Assembly: GCF_902859875.1 (NCBI RefSeq)
Contig: NZ_CADIKF010000044.1
Span: 1 to 63,757 of the forward strand
Source of the DNA: Paraburkholderia solisilvae
GTDB taxonomy: Bacteria > Pseudomonadota > Gammaproteobacteria > Burkholderiales > Burkholderiaceae
Direction of reading: 5' to 3'
Length of the DNA stretch: 63,757 nt
Shown here: positions 26,750 through 35,059 of the stretch, piece after piece
How positions within the stretch are numbered: position 1 is the stretch's first letter
Layout of the letters: the number at the start of each line of letters is the position of its first letter
Program-made: the position numbers and the translations under genes
Notes under the pieces: model-generated
Databases searched by the model: none
Seen by the model: the letters and a program-made list of their open reading frames with translations, nothing else
Told to the model about the DNA's origin: nothing

Positions 26750-26932
26750 ATGACCTATTTCACAGTGAGTGATTTCATTCTGGTCATTCCGATGGCGCTG
26801 GCCGGCGCGCTTTTTCTCGGCGCTTTGCCATGCAACTCGGCACTCAAGCATAACTCGCTGCGGGTATTGGGCGCGCTGCTAGGCGTGATGTTCGCGGTGG
26901 TGCTGGTCGAAGGTCTGCCCGCGCTCGTGTAG
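26750..26932 (+). CDS. Small membrane protein (60 aa), unknown function
   Basis: 60-aa hydrophobic protein behind a strong GAAGGAG ribosome-binding site. Two predicted membrane helices (about 8-27 and 39-57) are joined by a short loop with the single cysteine (LPCNSALKHNS). The good SD and start context support it as a real gene. It lies alone between the MFS gene and the convergent aldo/keto reductase gene. I do not recognise the family. Confidence 0.7.
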   Translation: MTYFTVSDFILVIPMALAGALFLGALPCNSALKHNSLRVLGALLGVMFAVVLVEGLPALV

Positions 26933-26963
26933 CGGCGCGCAGATAGTCGGGTCTCCAGAACGT

Positions 26964-26987
26964 AAAAAAGCCGCCTGACGGCGGCTT
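26964..26987 (-). terminator. Rho-independent terminator of the aldo/keto reductase gene
   Basis: Read on the minus strand: an 8-bp stem AAGCCGCC/GGCGGCTT with a 4-nt loop, then a run of T (the A-run at 26964-26969 on the plus strand). It lies 70 bp after the stop of the minus-strand gene and may also stop plus-strand transcripts from the small membrane protein gene. Confidence 0.88.
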
Positions 26988-27057
26988 GCCTCGCAATCGG
27001 GTCAAGCGGACCAGGTGGACGAGGTGGACGAATCACATCGTCCGGGCGGCTGCGCGC

Positions 27058-28101
27058 TCAGACGCGCTGGTCCGTCGACGGCTTCTCCCACAGATTCACC
27101 CCACCTTCGGTCGCATAGCGATCGATCTCCGCGAGTTCGTCCTTCGTGAACGACAGGTTGGCCAGTGCGCCGACATTTTCGCGCACCTGTTGCGGCTTGC
27201 TCGCGCCGATCAGCACCGACGTCACGCGCGGGTCGCGCAGCGCCCAGGCGAGCGCCATCTGCGCGAGACTCTGGCCGCGGCGCTGCGCGATCTCGTTCAG
27301 CTTGCGGATGTGTTCGAGGTTTTGCTCATTCAGATGCTCGCGGTTGAACGAGTCGCCGCCCGCCTTGTTGATGCGCGCATCCGCCGGGATGCCGTTCACG
27401 TACTTGCCGGTCAGCAGACCCTGCGCGAGCGGCGTGAACGCGATCGTGCCGGCGCCTGCTTCTTCGAGCGTATCGAGCAGGCCGTGCTCGATCCAGCGGT
27501 TCAGCATGTTGTACGCCGGTTGATGAATCAGCAGCGGAACCTTGTACTCGCGCAACAGCGCGACCATCTCGCGGGTCTTCGCCGCCGAATACGACGAGAT
27601 GCCGATGTACAGCGCCTTGCCTTGCTGCACGGCCGTGGCGAGTGCGCTTGCGGTTTCCTCGAGCGGCGTGTCCGCGTCGAAGCGATGCGAGTAGAAGATA
27701 TCGACGTAGTCGAGCCCCATCCGCTGGAGGCTCTGATCGAGGCTCGCAAGCACGTACTTGCGCGAACCGCCGCCCTGGCCGTACGGACCCGGCCACATGT
27801 CCCAGCCGGCCTTCGACGAAATCAGCAGTTCGTCGCGGTAGGGCTTGAAGTCTTCCTTGAAGAGACGCCCGAAGTTGATCTCCGCGCTGCCGTACGGCGG
27901 CCCGTAGTTGTTCGCGAGATCGAAGTGCGTGACACCGAGGTCGAACGACGTGCGCAGGATTTCACGCTGCGTCGAAAGCGGCGTCGTGTCGCCGAAGTTG
28001 TGCCACAAACCGAGCGACAGCGCCGGCAGCTTGAGGCCGGACTTGCCGCAAACGCGGTATTGCATGTCGGAATAGCGTGCTGAAGCTGCTTCGTAAGCCA
28101 T
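27058..28101 (-). CDS. gpr: L-glyceraldehyde 3-phosphate reductase (aldo/keto reductase, YghZ/Gpr)
   Basis: 347-aa NADPH-dependent aldo/keto reductase of the AKR14/YghZ type, closely resembling E. coli YghZ along its length (for example MQYRVCGKSGLKLPALSLG and NNYGPPYGSAEINFGRL). The catalytic tetrad is visible: D61, Y66, K97 and H139. In E. coli the enzyme reduces L-glyceraldehyde 3-phosphate and methylglyoxal, serving detoxification. The ATG at 28101 gives the family N-terminus; longer frames reach into the operator region. It is divergent from the DUF3185 gene. Confidence 0.93.
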   Translation of the reverse strand: MAYEAASARYSDMQYRVCGKSGLKLPALSLGLWHNFGDTTPLSTQREILRTSFDLGVTHFDLANNYGPPYGSAEINFGRLFKEDFKPYRDELLISSKAGWDMWPGPYGQGGGSRKYVLASLDQSLQRMGLDYVDIFYSHRFDADTPLEETASALATAVQQGKALYIGISSYSAAKTREMVALLREYKVPLLIHQPAYNMLNRWIEHGLLDTLEEAGAGTIAFTPLAQGLLTGKYVNGIPADARINKAGGDSFNREHLNEQNLEHIRKLNEIAQRRGQSLAQMALAWALRDPRVTSVLIGASKPQQVRENVGALANLSFTKDELAEIDRYATEGGVNLWEKPSTDQRV

Positions 28102-28182
28102 GGCTCGAATCCTTGATTCTTGATGAAAACCGCTGGAAGACTTCGGGGGAGCGCGGCATCGCATGTGCGATGCGCCAATCGT

Positions 28183-28205
28183 ATTCGTACGAAAGTTCGT
28201 ACGAC
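28183..28205. promoter_or_regulatory. Repeated TTCGTACGA palindromes, candidate operator
   Basis: Two copies of TTCGTACGA begin 12 bp apart at 28184 and 28196; each contains the 8-bp palindrome TCGTACGA, and together they create a further inverted pair ACGAA-AG-TTCGT (28189-28200). The site lies 80 bp upstream of gpr in the divergent region, where a repressor such as a TetR- or HxlR-type protein could act. No regulator gene lies nearby. Confidence 0.6.
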
Positions 28206-28369
28206 GAATGCGTTATGGTAGCCAATCGGTGCGCGTGCTGCATGTGCATCGCGCGCCGGCCCACACTGCGGGATCAGGCAGAATGACGCGCGCCGGCACC
28301 GCTTGTCCATGCAACGTGGCCGGCCGCAAACATCGACTTCAAGATAACTACTGCAGGGAGAACTTTGCA

Positions 28370-28573
28370 ATGACCAAGGCGGTTTCAGTTGCGTTGCTCG
28401 TCGGCGGCATCGTGCTGCTGTATTTCGGCGGACAGTCGTTTCACTCGTTCAGCAATGACGTCTCGCGCGTATTCACCGGCGCGCCGACCAACAAGACGAT
28501 CTGGCTGCTGGCCGGCGGCGTGGTCGCGACCATTGCCGGGCTGGTCGGGCTGACGCTGTCGGGCAAACGCTAG
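28370..28573 (+). CDS. DUF3185-family small membrane protein (67 aa)
   Basis: 67-aa protein with two membrane helices (about 5-20 and 44-62) and the conserved middle SFHSFSNDVSRVFTGAPTNKTIWLLAGG, matching DUF3185. ATG at 28370 preceded by CAGGGAGA. Members of this family are small inner-membrane proteins of unknown role in proteobacteria. Divergent from gpr; both might respond to the shared operator. Confidence 0.85.
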   Translation: MTKAVSVALLVGGIVLLYFGGQSFHSFSNDVSRVFTGAPTNKTIWLLAGGVVATIAGLVGLTLSGKR

Positions 28574-28579
28574 GAGCGG

Positions 28580-28627
28580 GAAACCGGCGCGCGGAACGCG
28601 CGCCACATGGCGCGGTGGTTTCTTTTT
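28580..28627 (+). terminator. Possible terminator after the DUF3185 gene
   Basis: GAAACC (28580-28585) pairs with GGTTTC (28617-28622) and encloses a strong GGCGCGC/GCGCGCC hairpin; five T residues follow directly. The branched stem is unusual, hence moderate confidence. Confidence 0.45.
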
Positions 28628-28769
28628 ACGTGCTTTGTGTGACTTGTGAATATGCGCAAGCCACAGCGTTTATGAATGACTTGGTGTGCGCCCGCGAAGC
28701 GGCCCGGTACGCTGCATGCGACCCGCGCATGCGCGCGGATGACCGTGTCGCCGTGTTGCCGGCAACGAA

Positions 28770-29531
28770 TCAGAACGCCACTTCCGGCATCGACGCCGAA
28801 CGCGAACCCGGCAACGGCACATTGCTCGCACCGTGATAAGTGAACACGAGCGAAAATTTCACATCGTTCGTCAGGTTCTTGCCGGCCGAATGCAGCGTGT
28901 TGCAGTGGAAAAATACGACGTCTCCGGCATTCAGCTCCGGCGACACTGCGGTCTGAATCACCGCCTGGTTTTCCGGCAGATCGGAGCGGAAGAATTTTGC
29001 GTCGTCGAAACGACCGGACGTGAGCGCGGTGGTATGCGATCCCGGCACCAGCCACAACGCGCCGTTATCGACCGTCTCGCGGCCCAGCGCGAACCACACC
29101 GACACCAGATCGTCACGCTCGAACGACCAGTAACGCGCGTCACGGTGCCAGCCGGTCAGGCTGCCGTATGCAGGGTGCTTGGTCATCATGCAGTTGTGGT
29201 GCGCGCGTGACAGACGCGGCTCCTCGCCGAAATACAGTTCCATCCACCCGCGGATATCGGGAGACGTGGCCGATTCGCGAAAGAGCGCGTGGCGCGCGTA
29301 GGCGTCGAGCAGCCGCCGCACCGTATGCCCACCGGGCGCGTGCTTCGAATCGGGCGCGCCCGGATAGCGCAGGTCTGCCTCGAATTCGAGCGGCGCGGCC
29401 GCAGCGGCGAGTTGCTGTTGCGCGACCTGCTTCAGTTCGCCGCAGCGCTCGGGCGACACGAGACCCGGCACGATCACGAAACCTTGCTCGCGCAGCACTT
29501 CTACCTGTTCTTTCTTCGATTGAACCGACAT
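28770..29531 (-). CDS. Phytanoyl-CoA dioxygenase (PhyH)-family 2OG-Fe(II) oxygenase
   Basis: 253-aa cytosolic non-haem iron dioxygenase. The metal triad is visible as H129-R-D131 (GWHRDARY) and distal H214 (NTLHSAGKN), with the double-stranded beta-helix around it. Such enzymes couple decarboxylation of 2-oxoglutarate to substrate hydroxylation; the family includes phytanoyl-CoA, ectoine and halogenating relatives, and the substrate here is unknown. The ATG at 29531 gives the usual short N-terminus. It is a single gene with no pathway neighbours. Confidence 0.9.
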   Translation of the reverse strand: MSVQSKKEQVEVLREQGFVIVPGLVSPERCGELKQVAQQQLAAAAAPLEFEADLRYPGAPDSKHAPGGHTVRRLLDAYARHALFRESATSPDIRGWMELYFGEEPRLSRAHHNCMMTKHPAYGSLTGWHRDARYWSFERDDLVSVWFALGRETVDNGALWLVPGSHTTALTSGRFDDAKFFRSDLPENQAVIQTAVSPELNAGDVVFFHCNTLHSAGKNLTNDVKFSLVFTYHGASNVPLPGSRSASMPEVAF

Positions 29532-29975
29532 GGATGTTTCCGGTTGCGTTCGACTGCCGAAACTCGATTGTAAAACGCGCCGGATCGAGTGGGGCAGTAT
29601 CGGATGAGGGCATGCCGCACGTTGCGGATGCAACAATGCACATCATTCGACGCGTCGCACAGTGAAGGACGCGATCGGTGTGCGGCAGGAGACCGGTCAG
29701 CGACAGGCCGAACGTGTCTTTCGCAGCGTAGCGGGACTGGCCGCAAGGGTAAAAACCCGACTTCCGGCCGTCATCGATCGCGTGTAGCCTGCACGCATGT
29801 CGATTGCAATCATCGATTCGTCTTTGCGCGCGCGGCCATACAGGGCCGTCGGCGCGGTCTTTCATCATTCGTCAGGCTTTTGCGACCGGAGCGCCCGCGC
29901 CCGCCTTTGCATTGTCATGCTGGCACGGTTGCTGCACTGTCCGTGCGCGCACCCTACCGCCTGAAACACACGCTA
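29532..29975. other. Intergenic region upstream of the dioxygenase gene
   Basis: About 440 bp with only short overlapping frames and no RBS-supported start. It should contain the minus-strand promoter for the dioxygenase gene. I see no repeat, RNA gene or operator. Confidence 0.4.
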
Positions 29976-30350
29976 ATGCATACATTTCTGAGCACCCGAC
30001 TCACGCGCGCCGCACTCACGGCCGCACGCCCTGCGCGCCGCCGTGTCGTGCGCGCGCTGCGGCATCACTCGGCGCGCACCCGCGCGCTCGCCGAACAATG
30101 GCGCGATGCCAGCCCCGTCGACAGCGTTCGCACGTGGTTTCGCACCTTCTTTTCGACACTGGGAATGCAGCGCGCATCGCGCCGCTTCTCGCTACGCTCG
30201 CTGCTGTCGCGCCGGCCGATGCCGCTGCGTATCACCGCTGGCGCAGGCGGACCGAATGCCGTGCGCGCGCAGCAGGTCACGCACGGCACGAGCCGCCGGC
30301 CACGCCGCACATCGACGACCAGTACTGGCTGGTTCGTGTTCGCCCACTAG
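29976..30350 (+). CDS. Doubtful hypothetical protein (124 aa, arginine-rich)
   Basis: Open frame of 124 codons from an ATG at 29976 with high GC3, but no recognisable Shine-Dalgarno and a very arginine/serine/alanine-rich composition (pI clearly basic). A segment VDSVRTWFRTFFSTLGMQR could be an amphipathic helix. No family is recognised. It may be a lineage-specific gene or a chance frame in GC-rich DNA. Confidence 0.33.
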   Translation: MHTFLSTRLTRAALTAARPARRRVVRALRHHSARTRALAEQWRDASPVDSVRTWFRTFFSTLGMQRASRRFSLRSLLSRRPMPLRITAGAGGPNAVRAQQVTHGTSRRPRRTSTTSTGWFVFAH

Positions 30351-30499
30351 TTTTCGTTCGTTCACCATCCGTTCGCGTCGCGCGCTCGAGCACGCATCTG
30401 CGCTGCTGACGCCCGCTTGCCGTGCACGGCGTGAGCAATCGGCTGCGCGCCGCCGATGCCGACCGGATCGTCCGTCATAACGTCGGACGTAAACGACAA

Positions 30500-30530
30500 C
30501 ACCCTGCAAGCGCGTTACGCCTGCAGGGTG
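30500..30530 (-). terminator. Hairpin downstream of metK
   Basis: A 9-bp stem CACCCTGCA (30500-30508) / TGCAGGGTG (30522-30530), 108 bp beyond the metK stop on the minus strand. The following minus-strand sequence (TTGTCGTTT) is only moderately T-rich. Confidence 0.5.
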
Positions 30531-30637
30531 CATGAGAACAGCTTCGGAATAACCTCGGCGGACCCGGGTTCGCTTCGCCGCGATGCACCGCAAGTGCATT
30601 CGTCGCGAAGCGAAACCGTCGAGCCGGACCTGCGCCG

Positions 30638-31825
30638 TTACGCGATCGCCACAACCGGCTCGGTGCCGGCGGCTTCGGCCAGCGCGAGCGCCTTGTCGGT
30701 CGCTTCCCACGAGAATTCCGGCTCTTCGCGGCCGAAGTGGCCATAAGCCGCAGTCTTCTCATAGATCGGACGCAGCAGATCGAGCATCTGGATGATGCCC
30801 TTCGGACGCAGGTCGAAGTGCTCGAGCACGAGACGCTGAATGGTCGCATCGGACACGCGGCCCGTGCCGAACGTGTTGACCATCACCGACGTCGGCTGCG
30901 CCACGCCGATCGCGTAGGAAACCTGAATCAGCGCACGCGAGGCGAGGCCCGCCGCGACGATGTTCTTCGCGACATAGCGGCCCGCATACGCGGCCGAACG
31001 GTCGACCTTCGACGGATCCTTGCCCGAGAACGCGCCGCCGCCGTGCGGAGCCGCGCCGCCGTACGTATCGACGATGATCTTGCGGCCGGTCAGACCGCAA
31101 TCGCCTTGCGGACCACCGATCACGAAACGGCCGGTCGGGTTCACGAGGTACTTGATGTCGCCTTTGATCAGATCGGCCGGCAGCGTCGGCTTGATCACTT
31201 CTTCGATCACCGCTTCGCGCAGCGTCGACAGTTCGATTTCCGGTGCATGCTGGGTGGACAGCACGACGGTGTCGATCGAATGCGGCTTGCCGTCGACGTA
31301 ACGGACCGTGACCTGCGACTTCGCATCCGGACGCAGCCACGGCAGACGGCCGTCGCGGCGCAGATTCGCCTGGCGTTCGACAAGGCGGTGCGACAGGTGG
31401 ATCGGCAGCGGCATCAGTTCCGGCGTTTCCTCGCACGCGTAGCCGAACATCAGGCCCTGGTCGCCCGCGCCCTGATCGAGGTTGTTGTCGTGCGCGCGGT
31501 CCACGCCTTGCGCGATGTCCGGCGACTGCTTGTCGTACGCGACGAGCACCGCGCAACCGCGGTAGTCGATGCCGTAATCGGTGTTGTCGTAGCCGATGCG
31601 CTTGATGGTTTCGCGCGCGACCTGGATGTAGTCGACGTTGGCCGTCGTGGTGATTTCACCGGCCAGCACGACGAGACCCGTGTTGCACAGCGTTTCAGCC
31701 GCTACGCGCGAGTATTTGTCCTGCGCGAGGATCGCATCGAGAATCGCGTCGGAGATTTGGTCCGCGACCTTGTCGGGATGGCCTTCGGAAACGGATTCGG
31801 AGGTGAAGAGAAAGTCATTTGCCAC
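30638..31825 (-). CDS. metK: S-adenosylmethionine synthetase
   Basis: 395-aa cytosolic enzyme making SAM from methionine and ATP. The start is GTG at 31825 behind AAGGAG, giving the conserved N-terminus (FTSESVSEGHPDKVADQISDAILD) with the ATP-binding histidine. The signature GAGDQGLMFGYA and the phosphate-binding loop GGGAFSGKDPSKVDRSAAY are intact. Full-length. It sits divergently from lpxL and has a long, structured leader (31826-32012). MetX and its SAM-II riboswitch in the same window act upstream of it in methionine synthesis. Confidence 0.97.
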   Translation of the reverse strand: MANDFLFTSESVSEGHPDKVADQISDAILDAILAQDKYSRVAAETLCNTGLVVLAGEITTTANVDYIQVARETIKRIGYDNTDYGIDYRGCAVLVAYDKQSPDIAQGVDRAHDNNLDQGAGDQGLMFGYACEETPELMPLPIHLSHRLVERQANLRRDGRLPWLRPDAKSQVTVRYVDGKPHSIDTVVLSTQHAPEIELSTLREAVIEEVIKPTLPADLIKGDIKYLVNPTGRFVIGGPQGDCGLTGRKIIVDTYGGAAPHGGGAFSGKDPSKVDRSAAYAGRYVAKNIVAAGLASRALIQVSYAIGVAQPTSVMVNTFGTGRVSDATIQRLVLEHFDLRPKGIIQMLDLLRPIYEKTAAYGHFGREEPEFSWEATDKALALAEAAGTEPVVAIA

Positions 31826-31976
31826 GTTACAGACTCCTTGTTATGTGGATACGGTTGAGTTTCACGTAGCCAACTTCTTGAGTCTGAAGCGGCGACGCTT
31901 TAGCGGATTTCCCTTCCGGCTGCGCTACCCGACGACCTGTTCAATTGCTCCAGATCGACGGAAATAAAGCGCTTCC

Positions 31977-32024
31977 GGCTTCGCCCCGCAAGTTGTCTAT
32001 TAACTCGGCGAAGCCCGTATTATA
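31977..32024 (-). promoter_or_regulatory. metK promoter -10 and flanking inverted repeat
   Basis: On the minus strand TATAAT occupies 32024-32019, placing a start site near 32012; the -35 is not clear. A perfect 9-bp inverted repeat, GGCTTCGCC (31977-31985) and GGCGAAGCC (32007-32015), brackets the start site with a 21-bp centre. It could be an operator, or the first stem of the metK leader if transcription starts slightly upstream. Confidence 0.55.
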
Positions 32025-32132
32025 GCGACTTCTTCCAATCGCCACAGAGTAACCACGCGTGCCGTATTCCTATCCGCCCCCCGTCCAGCCGCGCCGCGCG
32101 CGCTCCTTCGCAGGTCCGCGTCGAGGAATCGC

Positions 32133-33017
32133 ATGCTGAGCCGCCTCGGGCCGAAGCTGGCCATCGGGCTGCTCAAGTTGTTCGCGCTGCTGCCTTACGG
32201 GTTCGTTGCGCGACTGGGCGACGGCCTTGGCTGGCTGCTCTACCAGATTCCGAGCCGGCGCCGGCGCATCGTCCATATCAACCTGAAGCTGTGCTTTCCG
32301 GAATGGAGCGACGAGGTTCGCGAAGATATCGCGCAGAAGCATTTTCGCCATGCGATCCGCAGCTATCTGGAGCGCAGCGTCCAGTGGTTCGGTTCGGCGA
32401 AAAAGCTCGAAAAGCTGGTGCAGCTCGATAGCGAAATCGACCTGACCGATCCGAACTTGCCGCCGACGCTCTTTCTCGGCTTCCACTTCGTCGGTATCGA
32501 GGCGGGCTCGATTTTCCTCAATTACTCGCTGCGGCGGCCGTGCGGCTCGCTTTATCAGCCGATGTCGAATCCGGAACTCGAAGCGGTCGCGAAAGCGGCG
32601 CGCGGCCGCTTCGACGCGGAAATGGCAAGCCGCGCGGACAGCGCGCGCGTGGTGCTGCGCTGGCTGCGCGAGCGCAAACCGGTGATGCTCGGCGCCGATA
32701 TGGACTACGGCATGCGCAATTCGACGTTCGTGCCGTTCTTCGGCGTGCCGACCTGCACGCTGACCGCCGTCGGCCGGCTGGCGAAGGTCGGGCGCGCGCA
32801 GGTGGTGCCGTTCATCGGCGAGGTGCTGCCGAACTACAAAGGCTACCGGCTGAGGGTGTTCAAGCCGTGGGACCACTATCCGAGCGGCGATGACGAGGCC
32901 GACGCGCGCCGCATGAACGCGTTCCTCGAGGAGCAGATTCCGCGCATGCCCGAGCAGTATTACTGGGTGCACAAGCGCTTCAAGACTCGTCCGCCGGGCG
33001 AGCCGGGGTTTTATTGA
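32133..33017 (+). CDS. lpxL: Lipid A biosynthesis acyltransferase (lauroyltransferase family)
   Basis: 294-aa inner-membrane-associated acyltransferase adding a secondary acyl chain to Kdo2-lipid IVA. An N-terminal hydrophobic anchor (about 8-32) is followed by the LPLAT domain with the catalytic H-x4-E motif HFVGIE and the conserved PVMLGADMDYG and RxxxxVVPFIGE blocks. The length matches HtrB/LpxL proteins. Whether it transfers laurate, myristate or another chain cannot be told, so the LpxL/LpxM choice is by family likeness. Confidence 0.88.
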   Translation: MLSRLGPKLAIGLLKLFALLPYGFVARLGDGLGWLLYQIPSRRRRIVHINLKLCFPEWSDEVREDIAQKHFRHAIRSYLERSVQWFGSAKKLEKLVQLDSEIDLTDPNLPPTLFLGFHFVGIEAGSIFLNYSLRRPCGSLYQPMSNPELEAVAKAARGRFDAEMASRADSARVVLRWLRERKPVMLGADMDYGMRNSTFVPFFGVPTCTLTAVGRLAKVGRAQVVPFIGEVLPNYKGYRLRVFKPWDHYPSGDDEADARRMNAFLEEQIPRMPEQYYWVHKRFKTRPPGEPGFY

Positions 33018-33090
33018 ACGGGCGGCGGCGAGCGGCGGTTCGGCGAGGTTCGCCCTCGTTCATCCTCCGGATCTCAGACCGGATTGCGCC

Positions 33091-33150
33091 GGGAAATGGT
33101 GCGGGAAATGGTGCGGGAAATGGCGCGGGAAATGGCGCGGGAAACGATGC
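33091..33150. repeat. 12-bp tandem repeat upstream of dapF (5 units)
   Basis: Unit GGGAAATGGTGC, two exact copies, then two as GGGAAATGGCGC and a fifth degenerate GGGAAACGATGC. The period is a multiple of 3, so an in-frame extension of dapF reads a repeating Arg-Glu-Met-Val/Ala tetrad. The rest of the gap (33018-33305) has no gene. Confidence 0.85.
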
Positions 33151-33293
33151 GCGAGGCTGCACGCCCAGCCGTACGTGAAACCGCACGTAAAACCCCGCAA
33201 CGGACCACGCGCCGCATGCGCGCCAGATGGACGCCGTGCCGGCGCGCCGGCCTGCGGCGCCACGCGACATACGGCAGGACTTCCGAGGTCACT

Positions 33294-33299
33294 TACAAT
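33294..33299 (+). promoter_or_regulatory. -10-like TACAAT immediately upstream of dapF
   Basis: TACAAT ends 6 bp before the dapF ATG (33306), so initiation 6-7 bp downstream would fall on the start codon itself, suggesting a leaderless message. No Shine-Dalgarno precedes the ATG. The -35 region is poor, so this is tentative. Confidence 0.4.
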
Positions 33300-33305
33300 A
33301 GCGGC

Positions 33306-34163
33306 ATGAAACTGAAATTCACCAAGATGCACGGCGCGGGCAACGACTTCGTCGTGCTCGACGGCTATACGCGGCCAGTCAATCTGAGCGCCGCGCAGGT
33401 GCGCGCGCTCGCGAACCGTCATTTCGGCGTCGGCGCGGACCAGCTGCTGCTGGTCGAAAAGCCGACCGTCGACGGCGTCGATTTCCGCTATCGCATCTTC
33501 AATTGCGACGGCGGCGAGGTCGAGCATTGCGGCAACGGCGCGCGCTGCTTCGTCAAGTTCGTGCGCGACACGGGCCTCACCGATCAACGCAGCGTACGCG
33601 TGCAGGTGCAAAACGGCGTGCTCACGTTGACCATGCTTGAAAACGGCGACGTCACCGTCGATATGGGCACGCCAATATTCGAGCCTGCCCGGGTGCCGTT
33701 CGATGCGAGCGGCCTCGACGGCCGCCGCGAAGGCGCCGACACGCTGTGGCCGCTCGACGTAAGCGGCGCAATCCGCTGGGTGTCGGTGGTATCGATGGGC
33801 AATCCGCACGCGGTGCAGGTGGTCGACGATGTCGAAGCGTTCCCGGTCGGCGTCGACGGCCCGCTCATCGAAACGCATGTGCGCTTTCCGCAACGCGTCA
33901 ACGCGGGCTTCATGCAGATCGTCTCGCGTCACGAGATCAGACTGCGCGTCCATGAACGCGGCGCCGGCGAGACGCTCGCGTGCGGCACCGGCGCGTGCGC
34001 GGCGGTCGCCGCCGGCATCCGGCGCGGCTTGCTGGATACGCCGGTCACCGTGCACACTCACGGCGGCGTGCTGACCATCTCGTGGGCCGGCGGCGACGCG
34101 GCGCTGTCGATGGCGGGGCCGGCCGCAACGGTGTTCGAGGGCGAGATCGAGCTCGCCGACTGA
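33306..34163 (+). CDS. dapF: Diaminopimelate epimerase
   Basis: 285-aa cytosolic enzyme converting LL- to meso-diaminopimelate for lysine and peptidoglycan. The start at 33306 gives the family N-terminus (KMHGAGNDFVVLDG). The two catalytic cysteines are C75 (GGEVEHCGNGARC) and C226 (LACGTGAC). The upstream in-frame repeat was rejected as coding. It heads the order dapF - DUF484 - xerC, also seen in E. coli (dapF-yigA-xerC), with a 52-bp gap to the next start. Confidence 0.96.
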   Translation: MKLKFTKMHGAGNDFVVLDGYTRPVNLSAAQVRALANRHFGVGADQLLLVEKPTVDGVDFRYRIFNCDGGEVEHCGNGARCFVKFVRDTGLTDQRSVRVQVQNGVLTLTMLENGDVTVDMGTPIFEPARVPFDASGLDGRREGADTLWPLDVSGAIRWVSVVSMGNPHAVQVVDDVEAFPVGVDGPLIETHVRFPQRVNAGFMQIVSRHEIRLRVHERGAGETLACGTGACAAVAAGIRRGLLDTPVTVHTHGGVLTISWAGGDAALSMAGPAATVFEGEIELAD

Positions 34164-34215
34164 TTATTTGACCGCCGCGCGGCGCCAACGCTTGTGCGGC
34201 TTTTTGGCTGAAACC

Positions 34216-34989
34216 ATGAACGATCGCGAAGTCGCCGACTACCTGCTCGCTAACCCCGAATTCTTCGCGGATCACGCGGAACTGCTTGCGACGGTCCGTC
34301 TTGCGAACCCGCACGGCAAGGCCGCGGTGTCGCTGCAGGAACGGCAGATGGAAATGCTGCGCGACAAGAACAAGCTGCTCGAGCGGCGCCTTGCCGAACT
34401 GCTGCGCTACGGTCACGAGAACGACAGCATCTCGGCCAAGTTCAATCGCTGGACCGCGCGCGTGATGGCCGCGCGCGATCCGTACGCGCTGCCGCGCACC
34501 ATTTCATACGGCTTGCGTGAGGTGTTCGACGTGCCGCAGACCGCGCTGCGCGTCTGGGACGTCGCGGAGCCGTACCTGCAAGCGGATTTCACGCGCCAGG
34601 TCGGTGAGGAAGTGCGCATTTTCGCCGCCAGCCTCGCCACCCCGTATTGCGGCGCCAACAGCGGGTTCGAAGCCGCGCAGTGGCTGGCGACAACGGCCGC
34701 GTCGGGTGAAGCGTCGGGCGCCGTCGAAGCAGGCAATGGAGCAAACGGGGCGAACGGCGCAAGCGGTGGCGCAAGCAGTGCGGGCGGTGGCGCAGGCGGC
34801 GACGCGATCGAATCGATCTCGCTGATCGCGCTGCGCGACCCGGAACGCGATGAAACCGGCAACGTGTTCGGGCTGCTCGTGATGGGTTCGCCCGATCCGC
34901 GGCGCTTTCACGATGGCATGGCGACCGACTTTCTGACGCAGATCGGCACGCTCGCCAGCGCGGCGCTGAGCCGGCTGCTGCCGCGCTGA
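34216..34989 (+). CDS. DUF484 family protein (YigA-like)
   Basis: 257-aa cytosolic protein read from the ATG at 34216 (MNDREVADYLLANPEFF); a TTG at 34168 would only add 16 unlikely residues. A conserved N-terminal helix pair (VSLQERQMEMLRDKNKLLERRL coiled coil, about 35-60) is followed by a GAF-like domain, interrupted at about 164-196 by a glycine/alanine/asparagine-rich insertion. The C-terminus SPDPRRFHDGMATDFLTQIG is typical of the family. The function is unknown; it is conserved between dapF and xerC. Confidence 0.88.
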   Translation: MNDREVADYLLANPEFFADHAELLATVRLANPHGKAAVSLQERQMEMLRDKNKLLERRLAELLRYGHENDSISAKFNRWTARVMAARDPYALPRTISYGLREVFDVPQTALRVWDVAEPYLQADFTRQVGEEVRIFAASLATPYCGANSGFEAAQWLATTAASGEASGAVEAGNGANGANGASGGASSAGGGAGGDAIESISLIALRDPERDETGNVFGLLVMGSPDPRRFHDGMATDFLTQIGTLASAALSRLLPR

Positions 34990-35059
34990 TCGTGCGCCGG
35001 CCATGCGTTCACGTGCCTGCGATGCGCCGCCGCGCGCACGCTGACGGAATGTTCGCATC

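Noticed and set aside
31826..32012. A SAM-II riboswitch before metK
   Set aside because: CGCTAAAGCG recalls the SAM-II 3' block, but no P1, UUGC loop end or pseudoknot fits, unlike the metX leader.
33084..33305. N-terminal extension of DapF
   Set aside because: The extension is repeat-derived, and the known family N-terminus begins exactly at 33306.
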